Below are positions 36,921-45,600 of a stretch of DNA of 64,000 nucleotides, one piece after another. This DNA comes from Ensifer adhaerens (GTDB lineage: Bacteria; Pseudomonadota; Alphaproteobacteria; Rhizobiales; Rhizobiaceae), in contig OCMG01000004.1 in NCBI GenBank assembly GCA_900215285.1, positions 248,001-312,000 of the forward strand, written 5' to 3'. The number at the start of each line of letters is the position of its first letter. The stretch's first letter is position 1. The translations under genes and the position numbers were made by a program. The notes under the pieces were generated by a model. The model had not been told where the DNA came from, did no database searches, and was given only the letters and a program-made list of their open reading frames with translations.

Positions 36921-37724
36921 TCAATGGCTGAAAGCGGCTTGTGCAGCGCTCGTTAAGCCTTCAAGCGCGGTTTCATGCGCCGCGCAGAGTGCCGGATGGC
37001 TGACGACCGGCCGGTTGTAGACAAGGCGATCGCCATCGAGGCTGGACAGCCGGCCGCCAGCACGTTCCAGAATGAGTTCGGCAGCGGCCAGATCCCAGTC
37101 GTGAGAATGCGGATAGACCAGTGTCGCATCGATGCGGCCATCGGCAATCATCGCAAGCCGGTAGGCCAGCGAGGGAATATGTTCGACGCGACGCGCCCGC
37201 GCGAGATAGTCAGGCTTGAGGCGGCGAAATGCCTCGGCGGGAGCGGCTATTGCGACGGTATCCGACGGCGCGCGGGCGGAAAGCGGAAAGCCGTTCTTGA
37301 GTGCCACACCGTCCAGCGCAGCCGTGAAGGTTTCACCGAGCGCAGGCGCCACGAGAACGCCGGCAACCGGCCTGCCGCCATGGACGACGGCCGCGCTCAC
37401 GCACCATGTGGCAAGCCCATTCATGAAGGCGCGCGTGCCGTCGATCGGATCTATGACGAAGAGCGTCTCGAAGCCGAGCCGCGCGCCGTCGTCTTCTGTT
37501 TCCTCGGACAGCCAGCCATAGGAGGGGCGCGCGAGACGCAGTCGGTCGATCAGGATATCGTTGGCGGCGTAGTCGGCAGCCGTGACGGGCGAGCGGCCCT
37601 CGTTCTTCCACCAGGTCTCAGGCGAGTTGCGGAAATAGCCCATGGCAGCCTCGCCCGCTTCGGTCGCGGCAGAGACGAGCAGATCGAGGTCGTCGTCCCA
37701 CTGTCCCGCGCCGCTGTCCGCCAT
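36921..37724 (-). CDS. cysQ: 3'(2'),5'-bisphosphate nucleotidase / inositol monophosphatase family
   Basis: A 267-residue member of the Li-sensitive Mg-dependent phosphatase superfamily. The metal site motifs are LSEETEDD, VIDPIDGTRAFMNG and the C-terminal HDWDLAAAELILERAGG. CysQ enzymes remove the 3'-phosphate from PAP(S); inositol monophosphatase is the alternative call, and these are hard to separate by eye. It follows pmbA by 17 bp on the same strand. Confidence 0.88.
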   Translation of the reverse strand: MADSGAGQWDDDLDLLVSAATEAGEAAMGYFRNSPETWWKNEGRSPVTAADYAANDILIDRLRLARPSYGWLSEETEDDGARLGFETLFVIDPIDGTRAFMNGLATWCVSAAVVHGGRPVAGVLVAPALGETFTAALDGVALKNGFPLSARAPSDTVAIAAPAEAFRRLKPDYLARARRVEHIPSLAYRLAMIADGRIDATLVYPHSHDWDLAAAELILERAGGRLSSLDGDRLVYNRPVVSHPALCAAHETALEGLTSAAQAAFSH

Positions 37725-37741
37725 CTCCGTCTCTTCCCTTT

Positions 37742-39088
37742 TTACTTGCCCGCCAGCGTCATGTTCTCGATGGCGATCGTCGGTGCGGCCGTGCCGTAGC
37801 TGCGGTCGATGTCGCTCGCCGGTGTGAGCGCCATGAACATGTCCTTCAGGTTCGAGGCGATCGTGACTTCGGAAACCGGGAAGGTCAATTCGCCATTCTC
37901 GATCCAGAAGCCCGAGGCGCCACGGCTGTATTCGCCCGTAATCATGTTGACACCCTGGCCGATGACTTCGGTCACATAGAAGCCCGTGCCAATGGAGCGG
38001 ATCAGATCTTCCGGCGCGATCTCGCCCGGTTCAAGTGCGAAATTGGTCGAAGCCGGGGTGACGCTGGAACCGCCGCGCACGCCGCGCCCGTTGGTCGGCA
38101 GGCCGAGTTCGCGGCCGGTCGAGGTGGAGAGGAACCAGTGCTGCAGCACGCCGTCCTCGATCATGGTCAGCTTTTCGCCCGTCACACCTTCGCCATCGAA
38201 GGGACGCGAGGAGGAGCCGCGAACTATCAGCGGATCGTCGGTGACGGAGAGACCGGCCTTCAGGACCTGCTTGCCCATGCGGTCGCGCAGGAACGAAGTC
38301 TTTCGGGCAACGGAGGCGCCGTTGATCGCGCCGGCAATATGGCCGGCGATGCCGCGCGAGACGCGGGGATCGAAGATGACCGTGAGCCCCTTGGCGGTCG
38401 GCACCTGACGCGGATTGAGGCGCTTGACTGCTCGCTCGCCGGCGCGGCAGCCGACCTCTGCCGGGTCTTCCAGTTCGCCATAGAAGAGCTCGCTCGAATA
38501 GTCGTAATCGCGCTCCATGCCTGTGCCTTCGCCGGCAATGACGCTCACCGAAAAGCCGAAGCGGCTCGCCTGATAGGCGCCCGAAAAACCATGCGAGGTG
38601 GCGAGCACCAGGCCGCCCATTCCTGCGGACGCCCCGGCGCCGACCGAGTTGCTGACACCGTTGACCGCCAGCGCTGCCGCTTCGGCGGCGAGCGCCTTTT
38701 CAGTCAGGCCAGCGGCGCTGACTTCCGTCGCATCAAAGAGATCGAGATCGGGGAAGGAGCGCGCGAGGTCCTTTTCATCCGCCAGGCAGGCGAATTTGTC
38801 TTCCGGCGAGACCTTGGCCATGGCGACGGCGCGTTCAGCCAGCGCCTTCAGGTCGAAGCCAGGATTGGCCGAGACGGTCGCAACCTTCTGGCCGACAAAG
38901 ACTCTCAGAGAGAAGTCGTCACTCTCCGAACTTTCCGTGCCCTCGACCTTGCCGAGGCGAACGGAAACGGAGGAGGATCGGGAGCGCATGACCACCGCAT
39001 CGGCCTTGTCGGCACCGGCGGCGCGGGCGAGGTCGATCAGCTCTGAGGCACGGGAAAGGAGATTTTCCGAATCGGACGTCGATGACAT
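37742..39088 (-). CDS. pmbA: TldD/PmbA family metalloprotease component (PmbA/TldE)
   Basis: A 448-residue PmbA/TldE protein, which works with TldD to degrade or mature small peptides (microcins, RiPPs, CcdA in E. coli). Segments include RAGERAVKRLNPRQVPTAKG, VIFDPRVSRGIAGHIAGAIN and a C-terminal FWIENGELTFPVSEVTIASN. As in PmbA, the H-E-x3-H zinc motif of TldD is absent. No tldD or RiPP precursor is nearby in the window. It starts a minus-strand cluster running to cysQ. Confidence 0.92.
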   Translation of the reverse strand: MSSTSDSENLLSRASELIDLARAAGADKADAVVMRSRSSSVSVRLGKVEGTESSESDDFSLRVFVGQKVATVSANPGFDLKALAERAVAMAKVSPEDKFACLADEKDLARSFPDLDLFDATEVSAAGLTEKALAAEAAALAVNGVSNSVGAGASAGMGGLVLATSHGFSGAYQASRFGFSVSVIAGEGTGMERDYDYSSELFYGELEDPAEVGCRAGERAVKRLNPRQVPTAKGLTVIFDPRVSRGIAGHIAGAINGASVARKTSFLRDRMGKQVLKAGLSVTDDPLIVRGSSSRPFDGEGVTGEKLTMIEDGVLQHWFLSTSTGRELGLPTNGRGVRGGSSVTPASTNFALEPGEIAPEDLIRSIGTGFYVTEVIGQGVNMITGEYSRGASGFWIENGELTFPVSEVTIASNLKDMFMALTPASDIDRSYGTAAPTIAIENMTLAGK

Positions 39089-39201
39089 GATTTGTCCTTT
39101 CTTTCAGCTCCATTTATTGTTCCCTTCCAGATGCATCAAGCCCACCTGATGTCGATTCGATCTTTCCGCCCCGTTTCACACCCGTCCGATGTAGGAATGC
39201 C

Positions 39202-40980
39202 ATGACGAACGCCCATAGTCTGTTCGAGGAAGCACTGATTCTGCTCGGAGGCGCCGTCGTCGCCTCGCCGATCTTCAAGAAGCTGGGCCTCGGAACCGTT
39301 CTCGGCTATCTGGCCGCCGGCGTGGTGATCGGGCCGGTCATGCATCTGATCCGCGGGGCGGAGGATATCCTGGGTGTTGCCGAACTCGGCGTCGTCTTCC
39401 TGCTCTTCGTCATCGGGCTGGAACTGAAGCCCTCCAGGCTCTGGCAGATGCGCAAGGATATTTTCGGTCTCGGGACTTTGCAGGTCGGCTTGAGCGGCGG
39501 AGCGCTGACGGCGATCTGTATCGTCACCGGTCTTCTCGACTGGCAGGGTGCGCTGATTGCCGGATTCGGTCTGGCGCTTTCCTCCACGGCCTTCGCGATG
39601 CAAATCCTGGAAGATAATGGCGACCGTTCCACAAAGCACGGCCAGCGGACCTTTTCGCTGCTGCTCTTCCAGGATCTTGCCATCGTGCCGCTGCTGGCGC
39701 TCATCCCGTTGCTCGCCCGCCAGCAAGGCGATGTGGCGGCCCCCGACCGGCTGCAGAACTTCGCCATAGCGATCGGCGTGATCGTCGCCGTGCTGGTGGC
39801 CGGGCGGTATCTGCTCAACCCGCTTTTCCAGGTGATTGCCCGCACCGGAGCGCGGGAGGCGATGATCGCGGCAGCCCTTTTCGTCGTGATGGCGGCGGCC
39901 GTCACGGTCGAGCTTGCCGGGCTTTCCATGGCCATGGGCTCCTTCCTCGCCGGCGTCATGCTGTCGGAATCCACGTTCCGACATGAACTGGAAGCCGATA
40001 TCGAGCCGTTCCGCGGCATTCTGCTCGGCCTCTTCTTCATGGCCGTCGGCATGTCGCTCGACCTGCAGGTAATCGAGCAGAACTGGATTCTGGTTCTGAT
40101 CGCGGTTCCGACCGTCATGATCGTCAAGGCGCTCACGATCTACGTCGCCTGTCGCATTACCGGCTCATCGCATAACGACGCGGTGAAGATCGGTGGTCTT
40201 TTGCAGCAGGGCGGCGAATTCGGCTTCGTGTTGTTCTCCGCCGCCACGGCAGCCTTCCTGTTTCCTCCCTCGACCGCCTCGCTGTTGATCGCAACCGTGA
40301 CGCTGACCATGGCCGCGACGCCGCTCGGCGTGGCACTCGTCACCTTCCTGCTCAGGGATGGGCCTGTGGAAGAGCTGGACGAGGATTTCGAGGGCGCTGG
40401 CTCGGATGTTTTGATCATCGGCTTCTCGCGTTTCGGCCAGGTGGCCGCGCAGGTGCTTCTGGCCAGTGGGCGCGACGTGACAATCATTGATCACTCCGCC
40501 GACCGTATCCGTCAGGCCGCGAATTTCGGCTTCCGCATCTATTTTGGCGACGGCACCCGCAAGGACGTGTTGCGCTCGGCGGGCGTCGAGCGGGCGAAGA
40601 TCGTCGCTGTGTGCACGCAGAAAATGGAGATCACCGACCGGATCGTCGATCTCGTGCTCGATGAATTTCCGCAGACGCGGCTTTTTGTGCGCGCCTACGA
40701 CCGCGTGCATCTTCTCTCGCTGCAGGCGCGCGGCATCGATTATGGCGAGCGCGAAACCTTCGAGGGCGGTCTGAAATTCGGCGCGAAAACGCTGGAAGGC
40801 TTGGGCGTCGACGAGACGACGGCCGTGGAACTGGCGGACGAAACGCGCGAGCGCGACTATGCGCGTCTGGCGCTCCAGGCATCGGAAGGCATCGCGGCGG
40901 GTCGCGACCTTGTTTACTACAAGCGTCCCGTCAGTCCGGAACCGCTGGTCAAGCCGCGTAAACGCGAAGAACAGGATTGA
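39202..40980 (+). CDS. CPA2-family potassium/proton antiporter with RCK domain
   Basis: A 592-residue KefB/KefC-like transporter. The N-terminal part has about 12 membrane helices with GTVLGYLAAGVVIGPV and GLALSSTAFAMQIL typical of CPA2. The C-terminal TrkA-N/RCK domain starts DVLIIGFSRFGQVAAQVLLA, a nucleotide-binding loop. It probably exports K+ (or Na+) against protons in the inner membrane under electrophile or pH stress; no KefF/KefG partner is in the window. It converges on the patatin gene. Confidence 0.92.
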   Translation: MTNAHSLFEEALILLGGAVVASPIFKKLGLGTVLGYLAAGVVIGPVMHLIRGAEDILGVAELGVVFLLFVIGLELKPSRLWQMRKDIFGLGTLQVGLSGGALTAICIVTGLLDWQGALIAGFGLALSSTAFAMQILEDNGDRSTKHGQRTFSLLLFQDLAIVPLLALIPLLARQQGDVAAPDRLQNFAIAIGVIVAVLVAGRYLLNPLFQVIARTGAREAMIAAALFVVMAAAVTVELAGLSMAMGSFLAGVMLSESTFRHELEADIEPFRGILLGLFFMAVGMSLDLQVIEQNWILVLIAVPTVMIVKALTIYVACRITGSSHNDAVKIGGLLQQGGEFGFVLFSAATAAFLFPPSTASLLIATVTLTMAATPLGVALVTFLLRDGPVEELDEDFEGAGSDVLIIGFSRFGQVAAQVLLASGRDVTIIDHSADRIRQAANFGFRIYFGDGTRKDVLRSAGVERAKIVAVCTQKMEITDRIVDLVLDEFPQTRLFVRAYDRVHLLSLQARGIDYGERETFEGGLKFGAKTLEGLGVDETTAVELADETRERDYARLALQASEGIAAGRDLVYYKRPVSPEPLVKPRKREEQD

Positions 40981-40992
40981 ACGCGCTGAGAA

Positions 40993-41883
40993 TCAGGCCT
41001 TCTGGCGGAAGGTTATCTCGGCATCGATCAGGCGTTTCACCTCGTCCTTGACGCCGTTGGCCGCCTCCAGCACTTCGCCGGCGCGCATGAAGTCCAGCAC
41101 GCGAAAGCGGTTGACCTCCGGACGCAAGAGGATGTCCGGCGGGTTGCTGCGCATCTTCGTCGCGATCAGCGACTGCATCATCAATTGCGAGGCGCCGAAC
41201 AGGCTGTCGATCCGGTTGGGGATGGTCACGCCATCACCTTCCGGCGCGCCGACGACATCGACGCCGATGACGATGTCGGCCTTGCCGAGGAGATTTTCGT
41301 AAGGCACCGGATCGAAGACACCGCCATCGATCATGACGCGGCCACCCATCGTGACCGGCATGAAAAGCGCCGGGATCGCTGCCGAGGCCGCGAGCGCCGG
41401 GAAGAGATCTCCTTCACCCACCAGCAGGCCGCACTGGCCGTAATAATCCGTCACCGTGACCTGCAGCGGGATTTCGAGCTGGCAGAAATCCTCCGGAATG
41501 GCATCGGGCAGGAAGGCGCGCAGGATGCGCTCCAGATTGAACTGGCCGAAGCGGAAGCCCTTGCGCATGTTTTCCGGACGCAGCTTCCAGAGCCGGTTGA
41601 TCACCTGGTTGCGGTTGCCCACGGTGGCAAGCGTGTATTCACGAATTTCGCGGCCCGTCATGCCCGCTGCGCGGCCCGCGCCCATCAGCGCGCCGATCGA
41701 TGAGCCGTTGATGGCGACCGGCGTCAGGCCCAATTCGTCCAGCGCTTCGAGAACTGGGATATGGGCAATGCCGCGTGCGCCGCCGCCGCCCAGCGCCAGC
41801 GCAATGGTCGGCGAGGTCTGCGGGGCGACCTTTTCGCGGTCCTTGTCTTTCTTCTTCTTTTTCTTCTTGCTCTTGTCAGCCAT
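40993..41883 (-). CDS. Patatin-like phospholipase
   Basis: A 296-residue patatin family lipid hydrolase (RssA-like). It has the oxyanion loop LGGGGARGIAHI, the nucleophile elbow INGSSIGALMG (G-x-S-x-G) and the second dyad residue in MIDGGVFDPVPYENLL. The N-terminus carries a run of seven lysines within KSKKKKKKKDKDREK, which may bind nucleic acid or membrane phosphates. The start overlaps the rsmD stop (TGATG). The longer frame upstream lies in rsmD and is spurious. Confidence 0.92.
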   Translation of the reverse strand: MADKSKKKKKKKDKDREKVAPQTSPTIALALGGGGARGIAHIPVLEALDELGLTPVAINGSSIGALMGAGRAAGMTGREIREYTLATVGNRNQVINRLWKLRPENMRKGFRFGQFNLERILRAFLPDAIPEDFCQLEIPLQVTVTDYYGQCGLLVGEGDLFPALAASAAIPALFMPVTMGGRVMIDGGVFDPVPYENLLGKADIVIGVDVVGAPEGDGVTIPNRIDSLFGASQLMMQSLIATKMRSNPPDILLRPEVNRFRVLDFMRAGEVLEAANGVKDEVKRLIDAEITFRQKA

Positions 41884-42440
41884 CACGCGCCGAAACGATA
41901 AAAGTGCATCTTCGTATCTCCGAAGGCGCGCTCTTCGATAAACGTCAGGCCCTGCGGGATCACGGGCGCGACATCGGCTCGTTCTTCCAGAATGACCAGC
42001 GCACCGGGAACCAGCCAGCCGCCATGAATAGCAGCTGCAATCGCCTTTTCGCCCAAACCCTTTCCATACGGCGGATCTGCGAAGAGAATATGAAAGGGCT
42101 CCATCGTGCCGACCACACCGAGATCGGTGGCGTCGCGGCGGAAGATGCGGGCGCGGGACTGAAGCCCCAGCGTCTCGATGTTCTGGCGGAGCAGTCCCCT
42201 GCCCTCGACGCTGGTCTCGACGAAGAGGCCCTGCTGGCAACCGCGCGAGATCGCCTCCAGTCCCACCGCGCCGGTGCCGGCAAAAAGCTCGATGATCCGG
42301 GTCTTGTCGAGCGCTTCCGGGTAGCTGTGCGCGAGGATGTTGAACAGGCTCTCGCGCGTCCGGTCCGTGGTCGGGCGGATATCGTTGGATTTCGGCGCGG
42401 CCAGGGCTCGGCCGCGAAATTCACCGCCGACGATGCGCAT
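41883..42440 (-). CDS. rsmD: 16S rRNA (guanine(966)-N(2))-methyltransferase
   Basis: A 185-residue RsmD. It opens MRIVGGEFRGRALAAP, with the family RPTTDRTRESLFNIL segment, the SAM site ELFAGTGAVGLEAISRG and the catalytic LFADPPYGKG (DPPY). It methylates G966 of 16S rRNA in the 30S subunit. It lies 3 bp after the RluB-like gene and overlaps the patatin gene by 1 bp, so the three form a run. Confidence 0.95.
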   Translation of the reverse strand: MRIVGGEFRGRALAAPKSNDIRPTTDRTRESLFNILAHSYPEALDKTRIIELFAGTGAVGLEAISRGCQQGLFVETSVEGRGLLRQNIETLGLQSRARIFRRDATDLGVVGTMEPFHILFADPPYGKGLGEKAIAAAIHGGWLVPGALVILEERADVAPVIPQGLTFIEERAFGDTKMHFYRFGA

Positions 42441-42443
42441 CGG

Positions 42444-44486
42444 TTAACCCTTGGGCTTGCCGCCGCGCGGGCCGCCAGTGCGGCCACCCGAAGGCTTGCC
42501 GCCGAACCCCTTGCCGCCGCCGGGCTTTCCACCACCTGGCTTTCCGTCAAAGCCCTTGCCGCCGCCCGGCTTGCCGCCGCGCGCGCCAAATGGCTTGTCA
42601 CCCGAGGGCTTGCCAAACGACTTGCCTCTGGGCTTGTCACCGAAGGGACGGTCAGCGGAATCGCGGTCGGAACGCGGCTTTCCGGAGAAGGAACGGGCCG
42701 GGCGGGCCGCATCGCGTCCGCCTTCGCGGGGAGGACGATCGCCAAAGGGTCGATCACCGAAGGAGCGTTCGCCGCGGGGGCGATCTTCGCGGGGCCGGTC
42801 ATCACGACGGTCGTCGCGGGGACGGTCGCCGAAGCCACGTTTGCGGTCACGGTCGCCTTCGCGCTTCTTGTCGGCATCGCCGGTGGCGCGGATCCACTGG
42901 CCTTCCTCGTCACGAACCTTGAGAACGGTCGGGCGGACGACGCGATCGGAGACCGTGGCTTCGGGCTTGCGAGCTTCCGGACGCGGGCCACGCTTGGCGG
43001 TCACCTTGGCAACCTTGGCGGCTTCCTTTTCGCCGAGCGGACGGGCGCCGGGCGCCATCCAGACATTGGCGTTGCGGGTATTGCGCGGCGGGATTTTCTT
43101 GTCCGAGCGCTCCTCGCGGTCGCCAGTCTTGCGGTCGCCGCTGCGCGCCGGCTTGGCGCCAAAGGGCTTGTCGCCGAAGGAACGGTCACGCTGGGGGCGG
43201 TCGCCGCGATCACCGCGATCGCTCCATTCGGCCCGATCGCCACGCGCCGCACGATCCTGCTGGTCGCGCGGCTTGCGGGCTGCCGGACGGGCGTCATCCT
43301 CGTCTACCACGAGCGCGCCGCTATGATCGAAGATCGGCGCGTCGAAATTGGCCTTGGCCTCTTCGATGAGGCGCGGACCCAGCTGGTCGCGCAACATACG
43401 GCCCTTGATTTCCATGACCTGGCCTTCCGGCAGATTGCCGAGCTGGAAGGGGCCATAGGAAATGCGGATCAGGCGGTTCACGTCGAGGCCGATGGCGCCG
43501 AGCACGTTCTTGATCTCGCGGTTCTTGCCTTCGCGCAGACCCATGGTGATCCAGGCATTGTGGCCCTGCTCGCGGTCGAGGATCGCATCGATGCCGCCAT
43601 AGAGCACGCCGTCAACGGCAATGCCGTCCTTCAGCTGGTCGAGCTTGGCCTGATCGACCGAGCCATGGGCGCGGACGCGATAGCGGCGGAGCCAGCCGGT
43701 CGAGGGCAGTTCGAGCACGCGGGCAAGACCGCCGTCATTGGTCAGCAACAGCAGGCCTTCGGTGTTGATGTCGAGGCGGCCGATCGACATGACGCGCGGC
43801 AGGCCTTCGGGCAGGTTGTCGAAGACGGTCGGGCGGCCTTCCGGATCGGCATTGGTGGTCACGAGGCCGGCCGGCTTGTGATAGAGCCAGAGGCGTGTGC
43901 GCTCGGGACCCCGGATGCGCTCGCCATCGACTTCGATATTGTCGGCATAGGTGGCGTTGACGGCCGGTGCGGTCAGCACTTCGCCATTGAGGCGAATGCG
44001 GCCTTCCATGATCATCCGCTCGACATCGCGGCGCGAGGCCACGCCCGCGCGGGCGAGCAGCTTGGAAATGCGCTCGGGTTCGAGACCTGCGGTTTCGGTG
44101 GCCGGCTTGGGTGCCGCAAACTTGCCGTCCGACTTCGGGCGGTCCGACTTGAAGGCGGGCTTGCCGCCCGGCTTGCCAAACGGCTTTCCTGCCGGCTTGT
44201 CATATTTCGGCTTGTCGAAGGAGCGGCCTTCGGATTTGCCGAAGCGCTTTTCGCCGCCAGCCTCGTCGCTTTTCGCAAAGCTCTTGCCGGCCGGCTTGCC
44301 GAAACGCTTCTCCGCGCCGCCTTCGGCACCCTTGGAGAAGCTCCGGCCTTCGCCGGGCTTGCCAAAGCTTTTGCCTGCCGGCTTGCCAAAGGATTTGCCA
44401 CCTTTGCCACCGGTGGCGGAATCTCGTTTGCCTGCGCCGCCGGCCGGCTTGCGGGCCGGGCGCTTCTTTTCGTCATCGAATGCCAT
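42444..44486 (-). CDS. rluB: RluB-like 23S rRNA pseudouridine synthase with long disordered tails
   Basis: A 680-residue RsuA/RluB-type pseudouridine synthase. The S4 RNA-binding domain is at about residues 137-185 (ERISKLLARAGVASRRDVER). The catalytic domain follows at about 195-385, with the active Asp in GRLDINTEGLLLL. The first 135 residues and last 290 are Lys/Arg/Gly/Asp/Pro/Phe-rich low complexity with repeated KSFGKP, RSFGDRP and GGKGF units, whereas standard RluB is about 290 residues. Start at ATG 44486. Target uridine (2605 in E. coli RluB) is inferred. Upstream of rsmD, same strand. Confidence 0.92.
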   Translation of the reverse strand: MAFDDEKKRPARKPAGGAGKRDSATGGKGGKSFGKPAGKSFGKPGEGRSFSKGAEGGAEKRFGKPAGKSFAKSDEAGGEKRFGKSEGRSFDKPKYDKPAGKPFGKPGGKPAFKSDRPKSDGKFAAPKPATETAGLEPERISKLLARAGVASRRDVERMIMEGRIRLNGEVLTAPAVNATYADNIEVDGERIRGPERTRLWLYHKPAGLVTTNADPEGRPTVFDNLPEGLPRVMSIGRLDINTEGLLLLTNDGGLARVLELPSTGWLRRYRVRAHGSVDQAKLDQLKDGIAVDGVLYGGIDAILDREQGHNAWITMGLREGKNREIKNVLGAIGLDVNRLIRISYGPFQLGNLPEGQVMEIKGRMLRDQLGPRLIEEAKANFDAPIFDHSGALVVDEDDARPAARKPRDQQDRAARGDRAEWSDRGDRGDRPQRDRSFGDKPFGAKPARSGDRKTGDREERSDKKIPPRNTRNANVWMAPGARPLGEKEAAKVAKVTAKRGPRPEARKPEATVSDRVVRPTVLKVRDEEGQWIRATGDADKKREGDRDRKRGFGDRPRDDRRDDRPREDRPRGERSFGDRPFGDRPPREGGRDAARPARSFSGKPRSDRDSADRPFGDKPRGKSFGKPSGDKPFGARGGKPGGGKGFDGKPGGGKPGGGKGFGGKPSGGRTGGPRGGKPKG

Positions 44487-44653
44487 GAGAGGCTGTCCAC
44501 TTATTCTTGAGCCGCAAACAGGCTGTCTCGTGTCACCCGACACCCAAATCCGCGCTGAAAGCGCAAACGCTTTCGCTGGACTTGATCCTGAATTTGCCTA
44601 TTCGTTTGCCGTCCCTTATCAGGTCGCAATCACGACGTTAAGAGGTTTCTCGC

Positions 44654-45103
44654 GTGAACGGGTCAAAACGCATCATGGACAGGGCGCTCGACGAGGCGCG
44701 GGCGGCGGCGGCGCGCGGCGAAGTGCCGGTTGGCGCGGTGATCGTGTTCGACGGCGAAGTCATCGCAAGCGCCGGCAACCGGACGCGCGAGCTGAACGAC
44801 GTGACGGCGCATGCCGAGATCCTGGCGATCCGCGAGGCCTCCGCGAAGCTCGGATCGGAACGGCTGATCGATGCCGATCTCTATGTCACGCTGGAGCCCT
44901 GCGCGATGTGCGCCGCGGCCATCTCCTTCGCCCGCATCCGCCGGCTCTACTATGGAGCGGAGGACGAGAAAGGCGGCGGCGTCGATCACGGCGGCCGCTT
45001 TTATGCGCAGCCCACTTGCCATCATGCACCCGAGGTCTATTCCGGAATTGCGGAACAGGAAGCTGCGACCATTCTCAAGGACTTCTTCGCCGGGAGGCGC
45101 TGA
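44654..45103 (+). CDS. tadA: tRNA-specific adenosine deaminase
   Basis: A 149-residue TadA-type deaminase that converts A34 of tRNA-Arg(ACG) to inosine. The zinc ligands and proton shuttle are in TAHAEILAI (HAE) and LEPCAMCAAAI (PC-x2-C). GTG 44654 with AGAGG upstream is used; ATG at 44675 is the alternative. It is divergent from the RluB-like gene, so RNA modification genes face each other here. It ends 3 bp before a convergent GNAT gene. Confidence 0.93.
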   Translation: MNGSKRIMDRALDEARAAAARGEVPVGAVIVFDGEVIASAGNRTRELNDVTAHAEILAIREASAKLGSERLIDADLYVTLEPCAMCAAAISFARIRRLYYGAEDEKGGGVDHGGRFYAQPTCHHAPEVYSGIAEQEAATILKDFFAGRR

Positions 45104-45106
45104 GGA

Positions 45107-45586
45107 TCACCCCTTCGCGAAACTCTCAAGCTCGTCGCCCGACAGGCGATAGCGGATCCATTCGCCCTGCGGCTTGGCACCCGTTGCGTCGTAGGTGCGG
45201 ATCGCAGGCGTGTTCCAGTCCAGCACGCTCCATTCGAAGCGACCGTAACCGTTTTCCAGCGCGAAATTGGCGAGATGTTTCAGGATCATCGTGCCGATCC
45301 CCCTGCCCCGCGCTGCGGGCGTGACATAGAGATCTTCGAGATAGATGCCGGGACGGCCCTGCCAGGTGGAGAAGGTGTAGTACCACAGTGCGAAGGCGAG
45401 CGGTTCGCCATCTTCCTCGCAGATCAGCGCGTCGACCGCGGCATCGGGTCCGAAGACAGTCTGCTCAAGGTGCTCTACGCTCGTCTCCACCTGATCGGCG
45501 GCCTTCTCGAATTCGGCAAGCTCGCAGATGAAGCGGAAGATGGTGGGTGTATCGGCGATCGTCGCCTTGCGAATCCTGGCGGTCAT
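45107..45586 (-). CDS. GNAT-family N-acetyltransferase
   Basis: A 159-residue GNAT enzyme. The N-terminus is TARIRKATIADTPTIFRFIC; the acetyl-CoA site is LEDLYVTPAARGRGIGTMIL (R/Q-x2-G-x-G/A). It resembles the diamine/thialysine acetyltransferase subgroup (FEKAADQVET, STWQGRPGIYLEDL). ATG 45586 follows CGGAG; ATG 45604 is also in frame. It is 14 bp downstream of the degenerate GGDEF gene. Substrate unproven. Confidence 0.85.
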   Translation of the reverse strand: MTARIRKATIADTPTIFRFICELAEFEKAADQVETSVEHLEQTVFGPDAAVDALICEEDGEPLAFALWYYTFSTWQGRPGIYLEDLYVTPAARGRGIGTMILKHLANFALENGYGRFEWSVLDWNTPAIRTYDATGAKPQGEWIRYRLSGDELESFAKG

Positions 45587-45600
45587 GGTGTGCTCCGGAT

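Noticed and set aside
42444..42800. Repeated GC-rich units that could suggest a tandem-repeat or CRISPR-like array
   Set aside because: The repeats are in-frame low-complexity codons of the RluB-like protein (Gly/Lys/Pro/Phe) with irregular lengths and no spacers.
41775..44510. A 911-codon open frame on the plus strand opposite the patatin, rsmD and RluB-like genes
   Set aside because: It is antisense to three well-supported genes, matches no family, and its Ala/Gly/Arg composition is what a high-GC, Lys/Gly-rich gene gives when read backwards.
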